Assembly: GCA_938015355.1 (NCBI GenBank)
Contig: CALLPS010000114.1
Location: 1-34,221, forward strand
Length of the DNA stretch: 34,221 nucleotides
Direction of reading: 5' to 3'
Source: an uncultured Pleurocapsa sp.
GTDB taxonomy: Bacteria; Cyanobacteriota; Cyanobacteriia; Cyanobacteriales; Xenococcaceae
Part shown: one piece after another, positions 19,885 through 30,268 of the stretch
Numbering within the stretch: the first letter of the stretch is position 1
Layout of the letters: every line of letters begins with the position of its first letter
Notes under the pieces: model-generated
Told to the model about the DNA's origin: nothing
What the model saw: the letters and a program-made list of their open reading frames with translations, nothing else
Databases searched by the model: none
Made by a program: the position numbers and the translations under genes

Positions 19885-20940
19885 TTAGTTGGCAGAAGTC
19901 GCTTCAGTATGTGTTTCTGTTTCTAATCGCTGCTGATTATTAGCTTTGATTTTCTCTAACACTTCATTATCGATCGCCTCTTTTGCTAAGCGAATAGCAT
20001 TGAAAATCGATCCTCGACGAGAACTCCCGTGACTAATAATACAAATTCCTGCCACCCCAAACAATAATGCGCCTCCATGCTCAGCGCGATCGATACGGCG
20101 CTTAATATTCATCAAGTTGGGCTTGAGTAAAGCTGTTCCTACTTTACCGTGTAATCCTTGGGGTAGTTCTTCTTTCATAATTTGCATCATTACTTCCCCA
20201 ATTGCTTCGGCAAACTTGAGAACAATGTTACCGACAAAACCATCACAAACAATAATGTCAAATTCACCAGATAAGACATCTCTACCTTCGGCATTCCCCA
20301 CAAAGGGAATTTGCGGGTTTTCGGTCAGTAGTTTGTGGGTAGCTAATGCTAATTCATTACCTTTAGAAGATTCTTCGCCGATGTTGAGCAAACCCACCTG
20401 GGGCTCTGCGTTGCCTAAAACATATCGACTATAAATTGTCCCCATCAGGGCAAACTGTTCGAGGTACTTGGGCTTACTATCAACATTTGCCCCCACATCT
20501 AAAACGATTACTGATTTGCCAGGAATAATAGTAGGTAACACTGCACCAATTGCAGGGCGTTCAATACCTTTTAAGCGACCTAATTTCAGCAGTGCGGCTG
20601 CCATCGCTGCTCCCGAATGTCCCGCGGAAACTACAGCATCAGCCTCTTTTTGCTTAACTAACTTCATTGCTACATTGATCGAGGCTTTCGGCTTACGACG
20701 AATACCCGTTAAAGGTTCTTCTTTCATGGTAATTACATCTTCAGCATGAACCACCTTAATGTGTTCCGAATCTTTGCCGCCGTGTTTTTTTACCAGAGAG
20801 TTGATCTGTTGCTCATCTCCTACTAGTAGAACATCTAGATCTAATTCCGCCGAAGCCTGAATTGCTCCTGCGACAATTTCCTCTGGGGCAAAGTCGCCCC
20901 CCATAGCGTCTACTGCAATTTTTGCGCGCATTAATCCCAT
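19885..20940 (-). CDS. plsX: phosphate acyltransferase PlsX
   Basis: KIAVDAMGGDFAPEEIVAGAIQA, SAGHSGAAMAAALLKLGRLKGIERPAIG, NIGEESSKGNELA, CDGFVGNIVLKFAEA. Confidence 0.97.
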   Translation of the reverse strand: MGLMRAKIAVDAMGGDFAPEEIVAGAIQASAELDLDVLLVGDEQQINSLVKKHGGKDSEHIKVVHAEDVITMKEEPLTGIRRKPKASINVAMKLVKQKEADAVVSAGHSGAAMAAALLKLGRLKGIERPAIGAVLPTIIPGKSVIVLDVGANVDSKPKYLEQFALMGTIYSRYVLGNAEPQVGLLNIGEESSKGNELALATHKLLTENPQIPFVGNAEGRDVLSGEFDIIVCDGFVGNIVLKFAEAIGEVMMQIMKEELPQGLHGKVGTALLKPNLMNIKRRIDRAEHGGALLFGVAGICIISHGSSRRGSIFNAIRLAKEAIDNEVLEKIKANNQQRLETETHTEATSAN

Positions 20941-21129
20941 GTAGCAAATTTTATTATAAGCCTTACAAATTTTAACAGTCTGAGGTCAAAGATCCCTAAT
21001 ATCTATCGGAAATGACATTAGAAATTGCTCTTTTTACCTACACCTAAAACAAAAAAGTTATAAATGATCTTGATGTTAATAGTGTCATTTTAGCTGTCAA
21101 CTGCAAGTAATTCTCATTTTGGTTGTTTT

Positions 21130-22431
21130 ATGCTGGATTTTATGGCTATGAGTGCGATCGCTTGGTTAAATGGGTTGAGACAAGTAGACCACAATTTAGC
21201 GCCTTTGGAGTCATTTCCCTGGGAACAATCGGCGATCTTTAAGCTTCCTCCTCAGACTCAGGATTTAGTTAGCGAACAAGTCGTTCAAGCTTATCTGCAA
21301 AATTTAGCCCATCAGAAATTTGATGCTAATCGTCAAGGAATATGGGTGCAATCAGGCTGGGTGACTCCCATTAGTAATCAAGGAAAAATATCTCTTCCTG
21401 CTGCGTCTCTGACTAAAATTGCCACAACCCTAGCTGCCTTGAGTACCTGGGGCGCAAAACATCAATTTTCGACGGATATTTACCACACTGGAGAAATTGT
21501 TGACGGTATTGTTACAGGAGATCTAATTATTAAAGGTAGTGGCGATCCGTTTTTTGTCTGGGAAGAAGCGATCGCTTTGGGAAATGCTCTGAATCAATTA
21601 GGGATCAAAGAAGTTCAGGGAAATTTGTTAGTTACAGATAAGTTCTATATGAACTATCAGGAGCAACCCCTGAAGGCAGGAGAGTTGTTGAAACAGGGAT
21701 TAGACCGCAAACGATGGTCAAGAGAAATCACTACGCAATATTTGCAAATGCCCCCAGGGACAAAACAACCAGAACTTGCGATCGCCAAAGAAGTCAAGTT
21801 AATTAACCAAGTACCTACTAAGGCTTCATTATTAATCCGCCATCGCTCATTACCCTTAAGTGAAATCCTGAGACAGATGAACATCTATAGTAATAATAAA
21901 ATGGCGCAGATGTTAGCCGACTTAGCAGGGGGTGCAAATCAGGTTGCTGAAACTAGTGCCAAGCTCGCAGGCTTTCCCCTCACAGAAATCGAATTAGTCA
22001 ATGGCTCAGGTTTAGGAGAAGAAAATCGCATTTCTCCCCGTGCTGTCTGTCAGATGATGATCGCGATTGATCGCTTAGTTAAGTCAGATTTCTTGAGTGC
22101 TGCCGACTTATTCCCCACCGCAGGTAAAGATATTGTGGGCACAGTGCAGAATCGAGGTTTACCCAGAGGGACAACTATCAAAACGGGAACCCTAGATAAT
22201 GTTAGTGCTTTAGCAGGAGTTATTCCCTCCCAACACAACAAAGTCTATTTCAGCATCATCAACTATGGTCGTCCAGTTAAGTATTTCCGCCAACAGCAGG
22301 ACATATTATTAAACGAATTAGCCCAAAGATGGCAGTTAATACCGAATAATTTGAATAATTTAAATTTAGCTCCAGAAAATAACTGGTATCTCGGCGATCC
22401 TCAAAGAAATAAACTGAATATGATCAATTGA
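21130..22431 (+). CDS. dacB: D-alanyl-D-alanine carboxypeptidase (PBP4/DacB family)
   Basis: SLTK (SxxK), YSNNKMAQML (SxN), KTGTLDNVSALAG (KTG); LIIKGSGDPFF. Confidence 0.88.
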   Translation: MLDFMAMSAIAWLNGLRQVDHNLAPLESFPWEQSAIFKLPPQTQDLVSEQVVQAYLQNLAHQKFDANRQGIWVQSGWVTPISNQGKISLPAASLTKIATTLAALSTWGAKHQFSTDIYHTGEIVDGIVTGDLIIKGSGDPFFVWEEAIALGNALNQLGIKEVQGNLLVTDKFYMNYQEQPLKAGELLKQGLDRKRWSREITTQYLQMPPGTKQPELAIAKEVKLINQVPTKASLLIRHRSLPLSEILRQMNIYSNNKMAQMLADLAGGANQVAETSAKLAGFPLTEIELVNGSGLGEENRISPRAVCQMMIAIDRLVKSDFLSAADLFPTAGKDIVGTVQNRGLPRGTTIKTGTLDNVSALAGVIPSQHNKVYFSIINYGRPVKYFRQQQDILLNELAQRWQLIPNNLNNLNLAPENNWYLGDPQRNKLNMIN

Positions 22432-22613
22432 ATTTACAGATAGTTAATTAAATAATTTTATTCTTAAATTATTAGATAGAAAATTCAATATGGAGTCCCC
22501 TGCTATTATCATTGGGCTAATCTTGGTCTTGAATTCCATCTCTCATATAACTCTCATACAATGCATTATCTACCCCGCAAAATTCACTCCTATGAGACTG
22601 TGAGCAAATTATT

Positions 22614-24311
22614 ATGCAACTGGTAAACGGTTTACACTCGAAAAATATTCGAGGTGATCTATTTGGTGGCATTACTGCCGCAGTAGTAGCATTGCCTCTG
22701 GCATTGGCTTTTGGTGTATCTTCTGGGGCTGGAGCGATCGCCGGTCTTTATGGTGCCATAATTGTCGGCTTTTTTGCGGCTCTATTTGGGGGGACTCCTT
22801 CACAAATTTCTGGGCCTACTGGTCCGATGACGGTAGTGATCGCCACGGTATTTTCTAGCATAGCTGCTAACGACTCTAATAGTAGTTTCGCCCTGGCTTT
22901 TACCGTAATTATGTTAGGGGGAGTATTTCAAATTATCTTTGGTTTGATGGGGTTGGGTAAATATATTACCTTGATGCCCTATACGGTAATTTCAGGCTTT
23001 ATGACTGGGGTTGGTGTGATTATTATCTTGTTACAAATTGGCCCATTTTTAGGACATCCTGCTTCGGCAAATGTGGTTCAGTCCATCAGAATGTTCCCTG
23101 AATTTGTCAAGACTGTCAATCTTGCTGCCTTGGGTTTGGGAATTCTCACTTTGGCGATCGTTTTTGGTTGTCCAAGAAAAGTAACTCGCATCATTCCTTC
23201 TCCATTGCTGGCACTAATCATCGGCACTATCGTGGCGATTATCATTGGTAATTATAATCCTGATCATGGTCTACTCTTAATTGGGGATATTCCTAGTGGA
23301 TTACCTAGTTTACATCGACCCCACTTTGACGTGAATCAATTGAGGGCGATCTTTGGTTACAGTCTCATGTTGGCAGTTTTGGGATCGATCGACTCTTTAT
23401 TGACTTCTTTAGTCGCCGATAGCATCACTCAAACAAGTCATGATAGCGATCGCGAATTAATTGGCCAGGGCATTGGTAATTTGATTTCGGGTTTGTTTGG
23501 GGGGCTTCCAGGGGCAGGAGCCACCATGCGCACCGTAATTAACGTTAAAACTGGAGGAAAAACTCCGATTTCGGGGATGGTTCATGCCGTAGTTTTATTA
23601 ATTATTGTCTTGAAAGCTGGAGAATTCACTTCTAATATTCCCCATGCAGTTTTGGCAGGAATCTTAATTAAAGTCGGGATTGATATTATTGATTGGAGTT
23701 TTTTGAAACGGGCACATCAAATTTCTCTCAAAGCCACGGGCTTAATGTACTTAGTCATATTTTTGACGGTATTTGTTGATTTAATTACTGCCGTAGCGGT
23801 GGGAGTATTTTTTGCCAACTTATTAACCATTAAAAGTTTGAGTGATATTCAAAGTGCTCATATCCAGACTATTAGCGATCCTGATGATGATAATGATGAT
23901 ACTCATTTAACTACGGAAGAAAAATACATTATCAAAAGGGCTAAAGGTAAAATTCTTTTATTTAATCTTACGGGCCCCATGAGTTTTGGAGCCGCAAAAA
24001 CCATTTCTCAAAGGATGGGAATTGTCAGGCAGTATGATGCTTTGATTTTAGATCTGAGTGATGTACCTTTGTTGGGGGTAACTGCTTCTTTAGCGATCGA
24101 AAATATGGTAAAAGATGCCTGTGAAAACAATCGTCAAGTATTTATTGTCGGGGCGAAAGGGAAAGTCCAAAAAAGATTACAAAAAATGAATATTCTCAGG
24201 TTACTATCTCCTCAGAATCCTTTTAACGATCGCCTGTCTGCTCTGCAAGAAGCGATCGCTTATATTGAAAAACCTGATATTAAGCTTAAAAACAAAAAAC
24301 CCAAAAATTAA
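22614..24311 (+). CDS. bicA: SulP-family anion transporter with STAS domain, BicA-like bicarbonate transporter
   Basis: IRGDLFGGITAAVVALPLALAFGVSSGAGAIAGLYGA, PTGPMTVV, LGSIDSLLTSLVADSITQTSHDSDRELIGQGIGNLISGLFGGLPGAGATMRT; C-terminal STAS. Close to recalled cyanobacterial BicA. Confidence 0.85.
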   Translation: MQLVNGLHSKNIRGDLFGGITAAVVALPLALAFGVSSGAGAIAGLYGAIIVGFFAALFGGTPSQISGPTGPMTVVIATVFSSIAANDSNSSFALAFTVIMLGGVFQIIFGLMGLGKYITLMPYTVISGFMTGVGVIIILLQIGPFLGHPASANVVQSIRMFPEFVKTVNLAALGLGILTLAIVFGCPRKVTRIIPSPLLALIIGTIVAIIIGNYNPDHGLLLIGDIPSGLPSLHRPHFDVNQLRAIFGYSLMLAVLGSIDSLLTSLVADSITQTSHDSDRELIGQGIGNLISGLFGGLPGAGATMRTVINVKTGGKTPISGMVHAVVLLIIVLKAGEFTSNIPHAVLAGILIKVGIDIIDWSFLKRAHQISLKATGLMYLVIFLTVFVDLITAVAVGVFFANLLTIKSLSDIQSAHIQTISDPDDDNDDTHLTTEEKYIIKRAKGKILLFNLTGPMSFGAAKTISQRMGIVRQYDALILDLSDVPLLGVTASLAIENMVKDACENNRQVFIVGAKGKVQKRLQKMNILRLLSPQNPFNDRLSALQEAIAYIEKPDIKLKNKKPKN

Positions 24312-24313
24312 GT

Positions 24314-26779
24314 TTAATTCAAAATATCCCCACCCATCAGACGACGATAACGAATTTCTAATTCTTGTTTCAAAGAAGGAGAATTCTCCAGCATCTTGTC
24401 CGCAGCAATAATCTTTTCTGCTGCTTCCCTGGCTAAACTAAGCACCTCTTGATCTTCCACCAGACTGGCTAAGGCAAAATCTGGGAGTCCTGACTGACGA
24501 GTCCCTAATACGGCTCCTGGTCCCCGAAAACGCATATCTGCCTCAGAGATAAAGAAACCATCTTGAGATTCTTCTAGCACTGCTAAACGCTGTCTGGCTT
24601 CAATATTTTTGGTACTACTCATTAAAAAGCAATAGGACTTGCTGCTGCCCCTACCTACTCGTCCTCGCAACTGGTGTAATTGAGATAAACCAAAGCGTTC
24701 CGCATTTTCAATGACCATGACTGTGGCATTGGGGACATCTACCCCCACTTCAATTACTGTGGTCGAGACAATGATCTGACATTGGTTATCGCGGAAAGAG
24801 TTTAACGCGGCATCTTTATCGGCTGAATTCATACGACCATGTAAGAGGGCAATCTGAAATTCAGGAAATATAACTTCTGATAGGCGTTGATGTTCTTCTG
24901 TTGCCGCCTTTAGATCGAGTTTTTCTGATTCTTCTACTAAGGGGAAAATAATATAAGCCTGTCTCCCCTGAGCAATTTCTCGCCGAATCAGATCATAGAC
25001 TTTTTTACGATCCTTGCCTTTTTTTGCCATGGTACTAATTGCCTGTCTACCAGGGGGTAATTCATCAATTTGACTGACATCTAAATCACCATGGAGAGTT
25101 AACGCCAGAGTACGGGGAATCGGCGTAGCAGTCATAGTTAAAACGTGGGGAGACTTTCCTTTGCCTAACAAACGTGCTCGCTGGTGTACCCCAAAGCGAT
25201 GTTGTTCATCAATTACCGCCAAGCCAAGCTTATGAAACTTAACAGGGTCCTGAATTAAGGCATGAGTCCCCACTAGTAAAGGTAATTCACCGTTTTCCAG
25301 TTGAGAATGAATTTCTCGCCGTTTCGCGGTTTTAGTTGACCCTGTAAGCAACTCCACAGGTAAATGCAACATGTTAAACCAAGGGACTAACTTACGGTAA
25401 TGTTGTTCTGCTAATACTTCCGTGGGAGCCATTAATGCCGCCTGATAACCAGACTGAATTGCCGCCAGGATCGCATACACTGCCACAATGGTTTTTCCTG
25501 AACCCACATCTCCCTGTACTAAACGATTCATCGCCGTATCAGATGTACCTAAATCCTGAAAGATTTCTCCCACTACCCGTTGTTGGGCATTGGTTAAGGT
25601 AAAGGGGAGGATCTGATTAAACTGTTCAATTAATTTTCCTTGGGGGGCAAAACTAGCACTGGGTTGATTTTGTTTCAATTGTTGACGACGTTGTAAAAAC
25701 CCGAGCTGAAGATAGAAAAATTCGTCAAAAACCAGTCTGCGTCGCGCATGAGTTAGTTCTTCTCGGTTTTCGGGATAATGCAAACAGGCGATCGCATTTT
25801 TTAGTTTTACTAAGCCATATTGATTCCGTAGTTCACTGGGTAAAGGATCGGCTAACTGTGCCGCAGCGGGTAAGACAGCAATGACAGATTTCCTCACGGT
25901 GTCCGCTGGGACTCCCTCTGTTAAAGGATACACGGGTAACAGCCGACCAATTTTGATCGATTCGATACTTGCCCCCGCACCATCTAAAACTTCGATTTCT
26001 GGCTTATCTAAAGTAATGCCGTATTTATTTTGCTTAACTATGCCTGAAGCCGCAACAATTGAGCCGACAGGATACCGACGTTTATAGCTTTCTTGGGCAC
26101 CCCGATGACTAAATCTTGCTCCCATTAAAAAGCGATTGAGTTTTAATCTACCTGTAGCATCACTCAAAATTAACTCAAAGATGGTTAATTTCTTATTCTT
26201 CGGGCTACTAAAACATTTACAGCTTCTAACTGTTCCAATTACCGTTACCGTCTCCCCTGGCTCAAGATGGGTGATTTGTACCTGACGGGCATAGTCTAGA
26301 TGATCGCGGGGATAATAAAATAACAGATCCCTGACTGTATATAGTCCTAATCGCTCCAGGTAATTACTTCTGCGTCCAATATCAATCACCTCACTTAAAG
26401 GCTGATCTAGGGAAAGAGTTTGGTTAAAATAAGTCTTAGCTTTCGGGCTGCTTAGAGTTGCGGTGCGGGGAGCCTTCGGCGGGGGTGGGGTGCTGGGAGT
26501 TTCGACAAGAGCTTTTTGTTTATGTAAAAAATTACGGGTGCTGATTATTAACTGCTTTCTCTGAGACGAACTTAAGCTTTCATAGCCAGCAAACTTTTGA
26601 GCAATATCATGCCATTGGATCTTATCCCCAGCAGGAATATTTCTCGGTGGTTTGCCTAAACTAAGACAGAGAAACTCACTAAAGCGAAATTGGTTACCGA
26701 CTAAATCGATGTATCCTCTTTCTGCTTCTACCGATAATGCTTTCTGCAACCTCACCCAATCTAGCGCTTGTTCCGTCAT
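24314..26779 (-). CDS. recG: ATP-dependent DNA helicase RecG
   Basis: Wedge/OB region, RLVQGDVGSGKTIVA, VIDEQHRFGVHQR, TATPIPRTLALTLHGDLD, STTVIEVGVDVPNATVMVIENAERFGLSQLHQLRGRVGRG. Confidence 0.97.
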   Translation of the reverse strand: MTEQALDWVRLQKALSVEAERGYIDLVGNQFRFSEFLCLSLGKPPRNIPAGDKIQWHDIAQKFAGYESLSSSQRKQLIISTRNFLHKQKALVETPSTPPPPKAPRTATLSSPKAKTYFNQTLSLDQPLSEVIDIGRRSNYLERLGLYTVRDLLFYYPRDHLDYARQVQITHLEPGETVTVIGTVRSCKCFSSPKNKKLTIFELILSDATGRLKLNRFLMGARFSHRGAQESYKRRYPVGSIVAASGIVKQNKYGITLDKPEIEVLDGAGASIESIKIGRLLPVYPLTEGVPADTVRKSVIAVLPAAAQLADPLPSELRNQYGLVKLKNAIACLHYPENREELTHARRRLVFDEFFYLQLGFLQRRQQLKQNQPSASFAPQGKLIEQFNQILPFTLTNAQQRVVGEIFQDLGTSDTAMNRLVQGDVGSGKTIVAVYAILAAIQSGYQAALMAPTEVLAEQHYRKLVPWFNMLHLPVELLTGSTKTAKRREIHSQLENGELPLLVGTHALIQDPVKFHKLGLAVIDEQHRFGVHQRARLLGKGKSPHVLTMTATPIPRTLALTLHGDLDVSQIDELPPGRQAISTMAKKGKDRKKVYDLIRREIAQGRQAYIIFPLVEESEKLDLKAATEEHQRLSEVIFPEFQIALLHGRMNSADKDAALNSFRDNQCQIIVSTTVIEVGVDVPNATVMVIENAERFGLSQLHQLRGRVGRGSSKSYCFLMSSTKNIEARQRLAVLEESQDGFFISEADMRFRGPGAVLGTRQSGLPDFALASLVEDQEVLSLAREAAEKIIAADKMLENSPSLKQELEIRYRRLMGGDILN

Positions 26780-26949
26780 TCCTCATTTTTAGCGTTGGTA
26801 ATTAACTGCCATTTTAAATACTATTTCCCCCCTTGCACATTTAGTGTGAATCATTTTAGTTTGTACTCTGGTTGCCTGATTCTTAGTCTTTAGTTTTTGG
26901 GGACTATTGATGTTATGCCCTTGCCTATCACGGATACCGCGACCCATAT

Positions 26950-27023
26950 GGCTTGCCCTCGAATGGGGGTACTGTTGTCCTAAAGGATTCCCTAAAGGGC
27001 TTGCACTCGAATGGGTGTACACC
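26950..27023. repeat. Short duplicated GC-richer repeat, GGCTTGC(C/A)CTCGAATGGG(G/T)GTAC x2
   Basis: GGCTTGCCCTCGAATGGGGGTAC (~26950) and GGCTTGCACTCGAATGGGTGTAC (~26998), with CCTAAAGGATTCCCTAAAGGG between; ends in the palindrome GGTGTACACC. Confidence 0.7.
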
Positions 27024-27054
27024 TTCGGATAAGCTTCGCGTCACTGTTAACTGT

Positions 27055-29385
27055 TCAAGTTTCTGTTGCAATTTGAATTACTTGCATTAAATCTTCAACA
27101 CGACAATGTTTAGCAGGAAGTAAACAAGGATAAACTTTTAAGCCTTCAATTTGATTTGCTGCTTCTGTGGTTTTGGTGTCTAAGGTGATTAAAGGTAACG
27201 CAGCCAAATATTCAGACTCTTGGAGCGATCGCAAGTATTGAGCGGGATTAACTATCTGGTAACTATCTAAAACAATTACGTCCAGTTGCCAGATACGAGC
27301 TAGAGTATGAGCTTGCTCCAGACTATCTGCTTCAATAATGCGGTGTTGATAATTTACCTGCTGCTCGTTATCATCTGACCAGCTTTTGAGATCGAAATTA
27401 GAACTATTGTCGTGATTATTGTCAGGAATAGTAACCTCTGATTCAGGATAAAGACAAAGAATCGTCACATTCCGATTATCAGTTTTATTTAAATTGCTCG
27501 GGGTTGTTGTCTCATTATCAGATAATTGATGATGGTCAACCGTTTTCTTGGGTAGCAGTAGGGTGAATTGACCGCAATCTGATGAATAATTACTGGTTAT
27601 ACTCCCCTGAAGAAACTTCGCCAAATATTCCGCAATAATTAAATCTAGTCCCGAATTTGGCAGAGACGAACCTGAGCTTTCTGAAATTGAAGACCAAGCA
27701 CTTGGGTTGATTCGGTTGCTACTGATTGAAATCGCCGTCAATCCTGACAAATTACGAATTTTGATATTAAGATTTTCTAGGGATTCAGAAACCCGAATTG
27801 TCTCCAAAATTAGATGAGAAAGTACTCCAGACAAGATTGATTTATTGGCGATCGCCATCTCACTTCCCAATTCTATATGCAACTTGATCCCAGCGGCGGC
27901 AACTACCAAGTCAGGGACTATTTCTCCGTCAAAAGACCGATAGGTGCGGCTCAAGCTTTTGTGCTCTGAGGATTGGTCAGAATTGGCGGAAATATTTGGT
28001 TTAACTTTAGCTAAAGCCTGTTGATAAAGTTGTCGACACAAAAACTCCAAATTAATTAATTCTGGCTCTAATAGCTCTTCAGTAGCTAAACTAGTTAGTT
28101 TTAATAGATTTTCGACAATATCCACCATTTTTTGTCCACTGCTATGGATTAGCTTTACATAACGAGCCTGTCGCTGATTTAGTTGACCTAGTTTTTGTTC
28201 TTGCAGCAGACTGGATAAGCCGACAATACCTGTCAGAGGGGATTTAAGTTCATGGCTCACCGTTGCTAGTAATCTACTAGTGACTGTTTCGGAAATCTGA
28301 GATGAAGAAGTTTCTTCGGAGTCTGAAGGGTCTTTAAAAGCGGCTTTAGTGCCTAAGACCAACCAATATGGGGTGTTCTTTGTAGAAAACCTGGGTTCAG
28401 CAACCAACGGGAATTTAAGATAATTCCAATCTGCTGTCCGTTCTATTTCTATGGCATGAGATGAATCGTTCTCATTCAACTTTTCTGGTGTCAAATTTTG
28501 GTTTGGAGAAGATGACACGGCATTTGTTAGAGATCTTTCAGGGTCAGAGTCTAAGCTACAGATCTTCGATATAAGACTAGACACAGATATAGGATCGTTA
28601 TGGTGCTGTTCATGATGATCTTTATGATCGGGTTGTATGGGCGATCTCTGTTGTCCTCTTTCCCCCGTCCCCTGCTGAATAGTCGTCTGACTCACTGTTG
28701 CTGGGGAACAACTATTCTCCGTGATTAACTGTTGCCAACACTTATTCTGATAAAGATCTTCCCCTGCCACCGTTTTTATTTTTAAAGGTAAAGCGATCGC
28801 GTCAATTAAATTACGGAGGGAAGTGAGAGAATTTGAGCCTTCGAGAGTGTTGCTAGATAGATCTTTAGATTCATGTTTAGATTCATGGGCTAGATGGTTA
28901 ATTACTTTAATTTTATCTAGTCTTCCCTGTAGCTCTCCTAACTCATTAACAATTAAACATTCGCTTTGATTATTAAGTACCGAAGCGTATTGTAAATGAT
29001 TCAAAAATTCATCAATTTTCGTATCTGCTTGATAAACCATCGCTGGTTTAATTAATGAATCAAAATTTTGAGTCGTTACATGGGCAATATTTTGCTGAGA
29101 GGGGATCTGACGTGGATGGCTCGCTAATACCATTTGTTTTCCCAACCATATTTCTGCAATCAGGGAGAGCAAATCCTCTGCATTGATTATGCCCCAACCC
29201 CCACAGCGTTGGGGAATTGCCAATATTTTACAGTTTAAATGCTGAAAAATATTCAGGACACTCCCTAAATCTGCCTCTGGTTGACAAATCGGAATTGGAT
29301 AGACAAAATCTTTAAGAGAAGTATAATTACTAACCATGATTGTCGAGTTCTTGTCCCTGAGATCAATATACCCAAAATCAAACAT
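27055..29385 (-). CDS. sensor-histidine-kinase-like protein: N-terminal CBS-like pair, HisKA, degenerate HATPase_c, C-terminal receiver-like domain
   Basis: H-box SRLLATVSHELKSPLTGIVGLSSLLQEQ; ATPase remnant LPNSGLDLIIAEYLAKFLQGSITSNYSSDCGQFTLLLP; receiver-like QLDVIVLDSYQI...PLITLDTKTTEAA. Alternative start at 29337 (MVSNYTSLKDF). Confidence 0.82.
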   Translation of the reverse strand: MFDFGYIDLRDKNSTIMVSNYTSLKDFVYPIPICQPEADLGSVLNIFQHLNCKILAIPQRCGGWGIINAEDLLSLIAEIWLGKQMVLASHPRQIPSQQNIAHVTTQNFDSLIKPAMVYQADTKIDEFLNHLQYASVLNNQSECLIVNELGELQGRLDKIKVINHLAHESKHESKDLSSNTLEGSNSLTSLRNLIDAIALPLKIKTVAGEDLYQNKCWQQLITENSCSPATVSQTTIQQGTGERGQQRSPIQPDHKDHHEQHHNDPISVSSLISKICSLDSDPERSLTNAVSSSPNQNLTPEKLNENDSSHAIEIERTADWNYLKFPLVAEPRFSTKNTPYWLVLGTKAAFKDPSDSEETSSSQISETVTSRLLATVSHELKSPLTGIVGLSSLLQEQKLGQLNQRQARYVKLIHSSGQKMVDIVENLLKLTSLATEELLEPELINLEFLCRQLYQQALAKVKPNISANSDQSSEHKSLSRTYRSFDGEIVPDLVVAAAGIKLHIELGSEMAIANKSILSGVLSHLILETIRVSESLENLNIKIRNLSGLTAISISSNRINPSAWSSISESSGSSLPNSGLDLIIAEYLAKFLQGSITSNYSSDCGQFTLLLPKKTVDHHQLSDNETTTPSNLNKTDNRNVTILCLYPESEVTIPDNNHDNSSNFDLKSWSDDNEQQVNYQHRIIEADSLEQAHTLARIWQLDVIVLDSYQIVNPAQYLRSLQESEYLAALPLITLDTKTTEAANQIEGLKVYPCLLPAKHCRVEDLMQVIQIATET

Positions 29386-30162
29386 AATGATTCTGGGGTA
29401 TACCGCTGAAAAATTTTCAATTAATCTTTGAAACCAGAAATTAAGAGCTTAATTTTTGGCTGCTAATCCTGAACTTTAGGCTTAATTTTACCTGGCTTAA
29501 GTTGCTGCAATATAGATAATACTTAAGTTTAATAATTATTAATTACCAACTATAAATTATCAAGTAAACGGCAGGATAAACTTTAGAATACCATCATGTC
29601 AGCTCTTAAGTAAGATCATAATTTCGGACAATTTAATATATATCTAAACTAATAAAAAATAAATATCCCTCAGAGATCTCTTCTTACTTGTTCTTACTAA
29701 TGAAGGGAAAATGACAAAGCTTGCTCTAACTTCAAATTTTTTCAATAAGTACTTTCGTCACCGAAATAATTCTTAATCTAACTTTTGATGACCAACCACA
29801 AAATGAGCATGACACAATAATATTGTCAACAATTAACTAATGGATATCTAAAATCTCTTATTCTCTCACTCTATGTTCTTCACCCTAAATAATTGCTAAC
29901 CTCATTTGATTTAATGACTATAAGCCTAAGATCCTTATTCTCTATAGAATACCGAACTCTTGGGGATGAGAAACTCAAACCAATTAAAATTTAATATTAA
30001 CAATATAAATATATTTCACAAGTAAAATAAGTTTAATTTAAGTTATATTTTGTTAAAATCCGCAAAATGACTCAATAAATGTTAACTTTTTATTAATAAA
30101 GACTCTTTAACAGTTTGGTCTAGGATGTCACTAAATCTTAAGCTAGGGAAGCAATCTATTCT

Positions 30163-30180
30163 TGCACAATAACCCGTGCA
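30163..30180. promoter_or_regulatory. Inverted repeat TGCAC-N8-GTGCA upstream of kaiA (candidate operator or hairpin)
   Basis: Perfect 5-bp arms, ~89 bp upstream of the kaiA ATG. Confidence 0.3.
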
Positions 30181-30268
30181 GTTGATGCTGTTTATCTTTA
30201 TTGAGATTTTGAAGCCAATATTTGTCCCCTAAGGACAGAGGCAGCCTCAACATATAACCCACTCAGCA

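Noticed and set aside
20117-20749. Plus-strand ORFs (105 aa and 93 aa) antisense to plsX
   Set aside because: Shadow ORFs of a highly conserved gene.
26789-27022. 77-aa minus-strand ORF between recG and the pseudokinase gene
   Set aside because: Its N-terminal half is translated from the duplicated repeat block and the composition is not protein-like; treated as repeat-derived.
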